Part shown: in pieces, positions 25,204-32,400 of the stretch | Layout: every line of letters begins with the position of its first letter | Numbering within the stretch: position 1 is the first letter of the stretch | Assembly (NCBI RefSeq): GCF_020165195.1 | Contig: NZ_JAIUHR010000018.1 | Location: forward strand, 1 to 64,000 | Reading direction: 5' to 3' | Length of the DNA stretch: 64,000 nucleotides | Source of the DNA: Mesorhizobium sp. CA14 | GTDB lineage: Bacteria; Pseudomonadota; Alphaproteobacteria; Rhizobiales; Rhizobiaceae | Made by a program: the position numbers and the translations under genes | The notes under the pieces: generated by a model | Databases searched by the model: none | Told to the model about the DNA's origin: nothing | The model's input: only the letters and a program-made list of their open reading frames with translations

Positions 25204-25800
25204 TCAATGTAGTTGTGCGTGATCAAGCGTGATCAAAGAGGTCGTAGTGGGGTGGTTGTGCACCAGGATGACGGCGCTGGCGGAGAGTTCGAGCGCGCGC
25301 TTCACCACCTCGCGCGGATAGACCGGCGTGTGGTCGACGGTGCCGGTCTGCTGCACCTCGTCGGCGATCAGCCCGTTCTTCTTGTCGAGGAACAGGATGC
25401 GGAACTGCTCGCGGGCCTCGAAGGCCATGGCCGAGCGGCAGTAGTCGAGCAGTTGCGTCCAGTTGGAGAGGACTTCGCGGCCGCGCACCTCGCCGCGCGC
25501 CATGCGCTGGGCCGTCGCGGCAACGACCTTGAGATCGGTCGCGACGTTCGGTCCGATGCCTTTGACTTCTTCAAGCAGGGATGCCGGCGCGCCGAGCACC
25601 TCGGCCAGCGAGCCGAAGCGGGCGATAAGCGCCTTGGCAATGGGCTTGGTGTCGACGCGCGGAATCAGCCGGAACAGAAGCAGCTCGAGCAATTCATAGT
25701 CGGGCAGGGCGTCCGGTCCGCCGGCGGCAAAGCGTTCGCGCAGCCGGTCGCGATGGCCGTGATAATGGGGCTTTTCTGCTGCCGCGGCCTTTTTCAGCGC
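25204..25800 (-). pseudogene. radC: radC, 3' end lost at the island junction
   Basis: The frame reads HYHGHRDRLRERFAAGGPDALPDYELLELLLFRLIPR, then the HhH part VKGIGPNVATDLK and the JAB/MPN domain up to SAVILVHNHP. Intact RadC continues with SGDPTPSRxD, the rest of the JAMM metal site; here the sequence runs into TTTSLITLDHAQ and stops. The metal site is thus incomplete. At the 5' side two frames compete: one opens with MGKVEDERAFFSEGW at 25864, the other gives SSPPKAALKKAAAAEKP before HYHGH, so an additional frameshift near 25810 is possible. The start is uncertain. Confidence 0.7.
25217..25236. other. Island-chromosome junction with tandem repeat (putative att)
   Basis: GCGTGATCAA occurs twice in direct tandem (25217-25226, 25227-25236) where the RadC coding similarity ends. 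The integrase gene starts 158 nt further left. This places the attachment region inside radC. Whether the decamers are integrase-binding sites or the crossover core cannot be decided without the other end of the island. Confidence 0.5.
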
Positions 25801-25901
25801 CGCCTTGGGCGGGCTCGACCCAGCCTTCGGAAAAGAACGCCCGCTCGTCCTCGACTTTGCCCATGCCCGCCGCTCCCCCTCAGGCTTTGGCTGAACCTAA
25901 A

Positions 25902-25945
25902 GCAATTCCAGGAAAAGTGTGAAGCGGTTCTCCGTTCGGAATTGC
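25902..25945. repeat. Inverted repeat with GCAATTCC arms
   Basis: GCAATTCC (25902-25909) and GGAATTGC (25938-25945) flank a 28-nt spacer with AGGAAAAGTGTGAAGCGGTTCTCC. The layout is that of a dispersed intergenic palindrome common in Mesorhizobium-type genomes, as I recall. A similar arm pair occurs upstream of glpX at 37482-37517. Confidence 0.5.
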
Positions 25946-25961
25946 GTGAAACAAGAGCACA

Positions 25962-25997
25962 GAGCGACCATCGTTTCCATGAAACGATGGACCGCTC
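25962..25997 (-). terminator. Strong hairpin right after map
   Basis: GAGCGACCATCGTTTC (25962-25977) and GAAACGATGGACCGCTC (25981-25997) pair over a 3-nt loop with a single bulge. The stem begins at the map stop codon (25999-25997). It could end map transcription, but no U-rich tail is present. Confidence 0.5.
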
Positions 25998-26824
25998 TAC
26001 CCCGGCAGGCCAGGGCGGTCGAGCTTTTTCGGCGACAGCGTGAAGATCTCGCAGCCGGTGTCGGTGACGCCGATCGTGTGCTCGTACTGTGCCGACAGCG
26101 AGCGGTCGCGCGTGACCGCTGTCCAGCCGTCCGACAGCACTTTCACATGCGGCCTGCCGAGATTGATCATCGGCTCGACGGTAAAGATCATTCCAGGCCG
26201 CATCTCGACGCCTTCGTTGACGGTGCCGTAATGCAGGATGTTGGGCGCGTCGTGGAAAAGCTGGCCGACGCCGTGGCCGCAGAAGTCGCGCACCACAGAG
26301 CAGCGCTCGGCCTCGGCATAGGTCTGGATCGCGGCGCCGATGGCGCCGGTGCGGGCGCCGGGCTTGATCGCGGCAATGCCGCGCATCAGGCACTCGTAAG
26401 TCACCTCAAGCAGGCGCTCGGCGGCGCGCTTGATCGTGCCCACCGGATACATGCGCGAGGAATCGCCATGCCAGCCGTCGAGGATGTAGGTGACGTCAAT
26501 GTTGACAATGTCGCCTTCCTTCAGCGGCTTGTTGTCGGGAATGCCATGGCAGACGACATGGTTGATCGAGGTGCAGGACGATTTGGTGTAGCCGCGATAG
26601 TTGAGCGTAGCCGGCAGCGCGCCGTGGTCCATGCCGAATTCGAAGACGAAGCGGTCGATCGCTTCCGTCGTCACGCCGGGCTTCACCATCGGTACAAGCT
26701 CGTCGAGGCAGCGCGCGGTGAGATCGCAGGCTTTACGCATGCCGGCAAAGCCGTCCTCGCCATAAAGGCGGATCTGGCCGGTGTTTCGAAGGGGCGCGGT
26801 GGAGGCGTCGAGATAGGTAACCAT
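25997..26824 (-). CDS. map: Methionine aminopeptidase
   Basis: A 275-residue type I methionine aminopeptidase: NYRGYTKSSCTSINHVVCHGIPD, metal ligands in NIDVTYILDGWHGDSSRMY (two Asp), CGHGVGQLFHDAPNI (His), MIFTVEPMINLG (Glu) and SAQYEHTIGVT (Glu). It removes N-terminal Met from new proteins. Start ATG at 26824 (MVTYLDAST) was chosen over an open frame extending 45 codons further. It faces away from the island and is the first intact core gene. Confidence 0.95.
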   Translation of the reverse strand: MVTYLDASTAPLRNTGQIRLYGEDGFAGMRKACDLTARCLDELVPMVKPGVTTEAIDRFVFEFGMDHGALPATLNYRGYTKSSCTSINHVVCHGIPDNKPLKEGDIVNIDVTYILDGWHGDSSRMYPVGTIKRAAERLLEVTYECLMRGIAAIKPGARTGAIGAAIQTYAEAERCSVVRDFCGHGVGQLFHDAPNILHYGTVNEGVEMRPGMIFTVEPMINLGRPHVKVLSDGWTAVTRDRSLSAQYEHTIGVTDTGCEIFTLSPKKLDRPGLPG

Positions 26825-27020
26825 TCTTGTCCGTTTGCCGGCGTGGGCTCCCAGGAGCCGAATGCGAAAATTTGCCCCAGATTTGGCACCGGAAGCCGCA
26901 AGGTTCAAGGACGAAGTGCGATTGCGGCCTCCATCGCGGCTTTCCTTCGGCCATTCCATGGGCTAGGTCGGGTCTTGGTACCCGGAGACCGACTTGACGG
27001 CGCCTGAACGCGAAAGATCG

Positions 27021-27389
27021 ATGCTGCTGCCGGTCAGGACCGCTTTTGCGGGCCTGATGGCGCTGCTGATGTTCGCGCTGCTGAGCTTTGCTCAGGCCGG
27101 AATCTCTGCATCGACGTTCTCGCTCTCAGGCGGCTCCAGCATCAGTGCTGCCCGTCAGGGCGACGCGATCGCGCTACTCAGAACCACCGGCAAGACGCAG
27201 GCGCTTGAAGTCCGGGCCAGCCGGCCGCTTCCGACAAAGCTCGTCAACGGCAATCCCGGCGCGCTTGCGCCCGCAGCCGATTTGCAGGTTATCGGCCAGG
27301 CGTTGCCGGCCGAGATGGGCGTCACGCCCGCGGCGGGAACGGCGACGCCGGCGCGCACCAACCAGCCACGCGCGCCGCCTGCCGCGTAA
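27021..27389 (+). CDS. Exported hypothetical protein
   Basis: A 122-residue protein with a signal peptide (MLLPVRTAFAGLMALLMFALLSFAQAG) and a low-complexity end rich in Ala, Pro and Thr. The middle contains DAIALLRTTGKTQALEVRASRPLP. An upstream TTG at 26994 is in frame, but the ATG at 27021 gives a proper signal peptide. No domain is recognised. It runs divergently from map. Confidence 0.5.
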   Translation: MLLPVRTAFAGLMALLMFALLSFAQAGISASTFSLSGGSSISAARQGDAIALLRTTGKTQALEVRASRPLPTKLVNGNPGALAPAADLQVIGQALPAEMGVTPAAGTATPARTNQPRAPPAA

Positions 27390-27500
27390 AGCCTTAGCCG
27401 CAAAGCACGGCGTTCAAATCAAAACATTCTTTCGCGTCGCGACCCGGCGACGGCCGCTGGCCGTCCGCCGGCCGCGTGCGCGTCAATTCGGATTTCTTCA

Positions 27501-27737
27501 ATGCAACGCATCAAGACGTTCAAGACACTCACCCGCGTCGCTGCCGCTGCCTCGTTTCTGGCGGTTCAGGCGGTAATCTGCATCGGCACCGTCTATTGGG
27601 CCGTTGCCGCCACGCTGCGCATGGACGGGACGGCGGCGATCGTGCTCGCCGCCATCTTCGCGCTGCCGTCCATCTATCTGCTGATGGTGGTTACCCGCAT
27701 GGCCTATGACGCGGAGACGGACCCCGCCAACCAGTAG
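27501..27737 (+). CDS. Small membrane protein, two helices
   Basis: A 78-residue protein with two predicted membrane helices (FLAVQAVICIGTVYWAVAA and AAIVLAAIFALPSIYLLMVV) joined by a short MDG loop and followed by an acidic end (DAETDPANQ). The start ATG at 27501 is the only good one. Function unknown; the composition matches the local genes. Confidence 0.6.
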   Translation: MQRIKTFKTLTRVAAAASFLAVQAVICIGTVYWAVAATLRMDGTAAIVLAAIFALPSIYLLMVVTRMAYDAETDPANQ

Positions 27738-27749
27738 CGGCAAGGGCAT

Positions 27750-27905
27750 GCGGCGATGGGATATCGGAAGCGATCGACTATCGCTGCGCGCAGATGCATG
27801 TCGAGATTGGCGAGCGGCTCGTCGAACAGGATTGTCCCGGCGTCGGCAACCAGGCAGCATGCGAGCGCGCATGCTGCCTCCGGCCCGATGCCGATCCGCC
27901 GCACC
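27750..27905 (-). pseudogene. ABC transporter ATPase fragment
   Basis: The minus-strand translation reads ALACCLVADAGTILFDEPLANLDMHLRAAIVDRFR, the Walker B and D-loop of an ABC ATPase. The Walker A part, signature motif and the C-terminal half are absent. It is a decayed gene remnant of about 50 codons between two intact small genes. Confidence 0.6.
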
Positions 27906-28019
27906 GGCGAACCGATTCTTCATCGCACTGAGGTCACATTTGCGAGTCAGAAGGCCACCAAAAGCAACTTTTCAGAACGAACGGCGTTGCCCCGGCTACG
28001 CCAGCTCGGGAGACAGGGA

Positions 28020-28325
28020 ATGGACAGACTGCAATTCGAGGTGCCGGTGCGCATCACGCCCGCGCCAGGCCTGCCGGTCGAGGAAATCTACAGCGTCGAG
28101 CAGGCGCTCGATTTCCTGCAGGATTGGCCGAAGCGCCGGCAGGGCAAGGTCTACGAAGCCGCGTTCAACGCCTGCTTCGGCGCGACGGTCGACGTGGCCA
28201 GCGCCGAGGAAGCCTGCCGCGCATTCGCGGCCTTCTGCCGCGTCAGCGGATTGCTGGCGAAGGACGCGATGTTCCCCGGCAAGCTTGGCAGCAGGGCAGG
28301 GACGTATCGCGAGGCGCGCGCTTAA
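28020..28325 (+). CDS. DUF982 family protein
   Basis: A 101-residue protein (MDRLQFEVPVRITPAPG) with the DUF982 pattern: EEIYSVEQALDFLQDWP, then YEAAFNACFGATVDVASAEEACRAFAAFCRVSGLL. DUF982 proteins are common in multiple copies in rhizobia and have no known function. The start ATG lies in GGGAATGG at 28020. It ends 17 nt before the convergent hydroxylase gene. Confidence 0.75.
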   Translation: MDRLQFEVPVRITPAPGLPVEEIYSVEQALDFLQDWPKRRQGKVYEAAFNACFGATVDVASAEEACRAFAAFCRVSGLLAKDAMFPGKLGSRAGTYREARA

Positions 28326-28341
28326 AGCGTGATCGCAGCTT

Positions 28342-29028
28342 TCAGCCGCCGAACGAAACGCCCCGATAGCGCATTCCCACCTGCACGCCGCGCACGATCA
28401 CGCGCGACAGGATTTCCATATCCAGCGGCATTTGCGGACGCCATACGTCGAGCAGGAGAGCGACGCGGGGCTGATCCGAGTTGTTCATCACTTCGTGCTC
28501 GAACGTGTCGTCCCAGAGCATGCATTCGCCGTCGGCGATGCGCCTTTCCTCGTGATTGATCATCATGATCGTTGCCGGACGGCCGTCCGGCTGTTTCGGG
28601 ATGACCAGGCCGAGATGGAACCGCATGATGCCGCGAAAGGGTCCGCGATGCGGCGGGATATGCTTGCGCGGGGCGAGGAACGAGACGGCGGCCGATTTGA
28701 CCTCGGGGCACTCCGAAAGCAGCCGGCTCAGGACCGGCATCCTTGCGAGGTTCGCCGGGATCGTCATGTCATAGGCCTTGAGCACGAACATGCGCCAGTC
28801 GAGACCGTCATTGGCCGAGATATCGGCCTGCTCCGGCATGATGTCGTGGAAGCGCGGCGCCTTGTTCAGCTTCGCCGCCAGCGCCTCGTCACGGATATCT
28901 TGCCAGGCGGCGGTGAACTTCGCGGCATTGGGAAAATGCGTGCCGGCATCAAGAATGGCGGGTGCATCTATGCGTTTTTCATAGATACGGCGGACCAGAT
29001 TGGTTCCGAGATCGTAGGCGCCTGACAT
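28342..29028 (-). CDS. Aspartyl/asparaginyl beta-hydroxylase family protein
   Basis: The 228-residue protein has the Asp/Asn hydroxylase (LpxO-like) core: SFLAPRKHIPPHRGPFRGIMRFHLGL with the first iron His, and WDDTFEHEVMNNSDQPRVALLLDVWRP with the second. These 2-oxoglutarate/iron dioxygenases hydroxylate protein side chains or lipid A acyl chains; the length and the rhizobial context suit the lipid-type branch, but the substrate is not proven. No membrane segment is visible. Confidence 0.8.
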   Translation of the reverse strand: MSGAYDLGTNLVRRIYEKRIDAPAILDAGTHFPNAAKFTAAWQDIRDEALAAKLNKAPRFHDIMPEQADISANDGLDWRMFVLKAYDMTIPANLARMPVLSRLLSECPEVKSAAVSFLAPRKHIPPHRGPFRGIMRFHLGLVIPKQPDGRPATIMMINHEERRIADGECMLWDDTFEHEVMNNSDQPRVALLLDVWRPQMPLDMEILSRVIVRGVQVGMRYRGVSFGG

Positions 29029-29324
29029 CTCATTACCTCAACGACGCTGTTATATAGTGGGATATTGCTTGCGGCCATCGCTCACGGAGATTTGCTCGGG
29101 CTGTCAACAAGCGGATAGACATCGTTCGCCCAGTCCGATGGGTGTTCGTCTTACTGGCCCCACGATATCAGGCGCGGCACTGGGCCGCGATTGCCCTCGA
29201 CTCGTCATGGACATCTTTGTGTACCAATGACGGCCTCGCTCGCTGCATCGTGATAGCGCGAGCGTTGCGGAACGGCGTCGCCGGATGCGAATTTGCCGAT
29301 CCGATGTTTTGCGAGGATGCCACC

Positions 29325-29618
29325 ATGTGCATAGGCAAGATTGCGTTCTGCGCGGCGGCGATGGTCGTTGCTGCCACACATTTCGCCGACGCTCGGCCCG
29401 ACACGCGCAAGATGACGTGCGCGCAGACTCAGGCGCTGATCGAGAGCCAGCATGCGGCGGTGCTGAGCACCGGACCGAGCACCTATGATCGTTATGTCCG
29501 CCAATTCGGCAATGAGTGCGATGCTCCCTACGTGCCGATGGTCGACTATGTTCCGGCCAGCGATGGCCGGTGCATGGTTCATCGGTGCGAGGAGCCGGCG
29601 CCAATGGTTCCGGATTGA
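29325..29618 (+). CDS. Small exported protein with conserved cysteines
   Basis: A 97-residue protein with signal peptide (MCIGKIAFCAAAMVVAATHFADA) and four later cysteines (TCAQTQ, ECDAPY, RCMVHRCEEP). The family of DARPDTRKMTCAQTQALIE-type proteins is widespread in Rhizobiales with unknown function. The preceding 290 bases, after the hydroxylase gene, show no other gene. Confidence 0.65.
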   Translation: MCIGKIAFCAAAMVVAATHFADARPDTRKMTCAQTQALIESQHAAVLSTGPSTYDRYVRQFGNECDAPYVPMVDYVPASDGRCMVHRCEEPAPMVPD

Positions 29619-29718
29619 TCGGCGCTTGCCGCTCTCTGCTGGGTGCCTGTCTTTCTGAGTGTCAACGCGACTTAGCGCGGGTGGCCTGCTGTTCGCGCCA
29701 CAGCGTATCCACCGCCTC

Positions 29719-29982
29719 TCACTTGACCTTCTTGATCTCCGGGCCTGCCGGCTGGTCGGTCGTTGGAGCCAGCGTGCAATCCTGCCCCTTGCACTTCAAG
29801 GCGGGATCATTCTTCGGCGGCAGGCAATTCTGTCCCTCACAGTGAACGGGCGGCTGCTGTTGCGCTGCGTCGTCGTTTGACTGGACGGGCTGATCCTCGG
29901 CGAGGACGGGCTGCAGCCCGGCCAGGCTGGTCATTACCGCGCATAAGAGAGCTGTCCGAAGCAGGTTCATCCGCGCCTCCAT
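29719..29982 (-). CDS. Secreted CxGQxC-repeat peptide
   Basis: An 87-residue protein with signal peptide (MNLLRTALLCAVMTSLAGLQPVLAE) followed by Gln/Pro-rich linker and two short repeats, HCEGQNCLPPKNDP and KCKGQDCTLAPTTD. Each contains C-x-GQ-x-C, which might form a disulfide loop or bind a metal. The better start is ATG 29970 (MNLL). Function unknown. Confidence 0.55.
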   Translation of the reverse strand: MEARMNLLRTALLCAVMTSLAGLQPVLAEDQPVQSNDDAAQQQPPVHCEGQNCLPPKNDPALKCKGQDCTLAPTTDQPAGPEIKKVK

Positions 29983-29996
29983 GGGGAGGCAGAACT

Positions 29997-30215
29997 CTAC
30001 ACCGAAAAGGCAAAGTCGTTGAGCACCGATTTGAAGGCGCCCGCCAATGTCTTGGCCAAGCCCTTACGGCGACCTCTACCGTAATCGATCACATCACGGG
30101 TTTCGCCCTGGTGGGTGGGCAACATTTTCGGAGGCAACTGGGCTGCTGATAAGTTGTCTTTGGACAGTCGATGGTCCGCTGGCGCTGGTGGCGGGCTATT
30201 CTTTGTGCGGAACAA
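29997..30215 (-). CDS. Small hypothetical protein
   Basis: A 72-residue frame (MFRTKNSPPPAPADHRLSKD ... GLAKTLAGAFKSVLNDFAFSV). The C-terminal part looks like an amphipathic helix. It overlaps the start-distal end of the next minus-strand frame by about 20 nt. Evidence is weak; no family recognised. Confidence 0.35.
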   Translation of the reverse strand: MFRTKNSPPPAPADHRLSKDNLSAAQLPPKMLPTHQGETRDVIDYGRGRRKGLAKTLAGAFKSVLNDFAFSV

Positions 30216-30477
30216 TATACCTGACGGAGCTGCCGCCGTGCGTAACCGTAACTGTTGTATAGCCGGCTGGCAGGGAGCCTGTGGCAGCCGGATCGACGAC
30301 CTGGCATCGGCCGATCATTCTTCCGCTGGGAGCGCCCGCGAGTTCAGCTGTCAACGAGGTACGACATTCGTTGAGGGAGGCGAACACTCGAGGCGCCGTC
30401 CTAGCCGGTTTGCAGATGGACGCGTCGCCCGGGCTGCACGAAAGCAAAACCATCACTGCCGCAGTTGCCGGGTCCAT
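30196..30477 (-). CDS. Small exported protein
   Basis: A 93-residue protein with a short hydrophobic N-terminus ending in a Cys (MDPATAAVMVLLSCSPGD), then SLNECRTSLTAELAGAPSG and RCQVVDPAATGSLPAGYTTVTVTHGGSSVRYIV. Two Cys might form a disulfide. The start region could be a lipoprotein signal. Function unknown. Confidence 0.45.
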   Translation of the reverse strand: MDPATAAVMVLLSCSPGDASICKPARTAPRVFASLNECRTSLTAELAGAPSGRMIGRCQVVDPAATGSLPAGYTTVTVTHGGSSVRYIVPHKE

Positions 30478-30703
30478 CGCCGAAGCTCCTTTGTGGAGCT
30501 TTCAACGCGGGCGAAATCGCTTTGTTTCAGATTTTGCTAAAATATGAGGGAAGCATGCCTGCCGGATCGACTCGACGATCGAATTTGACGTACCGATCTT
30601 TGTCGCTGTCGCCCCCGCGATCAGTTCCTTGGCGTCGATTCGGATTTCTATTGGCCAGAAAATGGAGAGGTTTGGCCAGAAGCGAGCTAAGTTCTTGAAA
30701 GCC

Positions 30704-30778
30704 TGGTACGCCCAAGGGGAATCGAACCCCTGTTACCGCCGTGAAAGGGCGGTGTCCTAACCGCTAGACGATGGGCGC
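30704..30778 (-). tRNA. tRNA-Glu (TTC)
   Basis: The complementary strand folds into a full cloverleaf: acceptor GCGCCCA/TGGGCGT, D-arm TCGTCTAGCGGTTAGGA, anticodon arm CCGCCCTTTCACGGCGG with TTC, T-arm AGGGGTTCGATTCCCCT, and encoded CCA at 30704-30706. The G1-U72 wobble and the sequence agree with alphaproteobacterial tRNA-Glu. Confidence 0.97.
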
Positions 30779-30793
30779 GCTCAGACGAAGCGG

Positions 30794-30822
30794 CTTATAA
30801 TTGCGTTGTTGCCAACCGGCAA
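30794..30822 (-). promoter_or_regulatory. Promoter of tRNA-Glu
   Basis: On the minus strand, TTGCCG (30822-30817), 17 nt, TATAAG (30799-30794). Transcription would start about 10 nt before the tRNA 5' end at 30778. Confidence 0.55.
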
Positions 30823-30917
30823 CCCATTCGCAGCCACATGCGACAACTTTTTTCACAACGCTGTTAAACGCTTGGGTTTGACGAAAAAACGCTTGGGCGG
30901 ACGAAGGGCAGGCGGGC

Positions 30918-32216
30918 TCAGCCGTCCTCACCACCGCCGCTGCGGCGACGGCAGCGCCAGTTCCAATCGCGCTCGGGGCCGACGTCGATATGGACGGATT
31001 CGGTGTGGCAATAGGTGCCGACGCCGCCGCGGCCGGGCATCGAGCGGACATAGTTCGCCAACTCCCACTTCGACACGCCAGGCACCTGGATGTCGGCGGC
31101 GGCGCAGTACATGTGCAGCGAGTTCTTGGCGCCGTTAGCACGGCGGTTGCGCGAGGGATCGCGGTAGCCGGAGGTGACGACCATCTTGCGGCCGAAATGG
31201 CCCTCGATCGTCTTCAGCACCCGCACCAGCGAAGGCTTGAGGCAGGCGACGTCGACGCTTTCGTTCTGTTTCAGAAGGCCGTTGGGCGCGAGCCTGGCCA
31301 TGCCGGCGGCCGACGCCACTTGGTACGAGCCGCCCTCATCCTCGTTGAGGTCGACGTCGCTCTCGTCGTCGATGCCGGACTTGCGCTTGATCTCAAACAG
31401 CGCGGTCTGGCGCACGCCGGGCAGGGCATCGGCGCCGGTGATGTGATTGGCCGGATTGTCGATCGACGCGAGCTGCACCGGCTTATCGCCCGATGTCGCC
31501 GAGGCCAGCGTCACGATCGGCTTGGCCGGCGGCGGCGTGGTCTTGGCCTGCGCGGCGGACTGCTCGCCCGATCGCGCATTGTTGATCAGGGGAGCGGGTG
31601 CTGCCGAAGCCGGCGTGGTGCTGAACAGCGAGGCGAACAGGCTCTTCTTCGGCGCGGCGATCTGCGGCTGCGCGGGCTCGCCCGCGGTTACATAGACGCC
31701 GTTGCTCATGGCCTGCGTGGTAGCCTGCGCCTTTGAGGCAATGGCAGCGGCATCGCCGGCGGCGACCTGCTGGGCGACGGTTTGCGTCTGTTCCGCCGTC
31801 TGCGCCTGCTGAACCAGCGGTTGCGGCGTGCTGCCGGCAATCGCGGCGGAGTCCGCCGGCACGGCGACGGCCGGGAAGGTGGCTTGCGGCCGCGTCTCCG
31901 GCACATAGGCGACCTTCTCGGGCAAAGGCGTATCGCCCTCGCTCATCACGGTCGATGCCGCTTCGGCCGGCGCCGACGCCTGCAGCGACGAATCGGCCGC
32001 GGTTGCGGTCTTGGCGCCGGTTGTCGCGCTCATTTCAGTGGCGGTTGAATTGTAAGCGGGCGAAACGACCGACATCGTCGGGTCGCCGGTCGAGGTGCAG
32101 GAGGCCAGAAGCACGGAGAAAAGCGCTGCCGCAATGCTGCGGCTTTCTCCTCGTGCGAGACGCCAACCTGCTGATTTCAAAATAAATTCCCCCTCGGCAT
32201 CCGGTCGGTCCGTCAT
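30918..32216 (-). CDS. Exported peptidase M15-type (DUF882) protein
   Basis: A 432-residue envelope protein. The N-terminal half after a signal or lipoprotein segment (FSVLLASCTSTGD) is a long Ala/Pro/Gln-rich, low-complexity stretch. The C-terminal 130 residues form a peptidase M15 domain: VVTSGYRDPSRNRRANGAKNS, LHMYCAAADIQVPG, and CHTESVHIDVG with zinc ligands His, Asp and His. Related proteins trim peptidoglycan. LASC suggests a lipoprotein site near residue 40 if a later start is used. It is upstream of tRNA-Glu. Confidence 0.8.
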   Translation of the reverse strand: MTDRPDAEGEFILKSAGWRLARGESRSIAAALFSVLLASCTSTGDPTMSVVSPAYNSTATEMSATTGAKTATAADSSLQASAPAEAASTVMSEGDTPLPEKVAYVPETRPQATFPAVAVPADSAAIAGSTPQPLVQQAQTAEQTQTVAQQVAAGDAAAIASKAQATTQAMSNGVYVTAGEPAQPQIAAPKKSLFASLFSTTPASAAPAPLINNARSGEQSAAQAKTTPPPAKPIVTLASATSGDKPVQLASIDNPANHITGADALPGVRQTALFEIKRKSGIDDESDVDLNEDEGGSYQVASAAGMARLAPNGLLKQNESVDVACLKPSLVRVLKTIEGHFGRKMVVTSGYRDPSRNRRANGAKNSLHMYCAAADIQVPGVSKWELANYVRSMPGRGGVGTYCHTESVHIDVGPERDWNWRCRRRSGGGEDG

Positions 32217-32400
32217 CGCCGCGCCACTCCAGCACCGCGCCGCGATAACCCTCCTGTTCCCAACCGGAACGGGATATGTGTCGAATCTGCAAGCCTCGGA
32301 GTTAATCTGCGTCGGAAGGTGATTTGAGGCCGCCGAACGATTGACGCCACCATTTCGCCCTGTTTTGGCGGTCCGTCAACTCACCAGACATTACAGTCCG

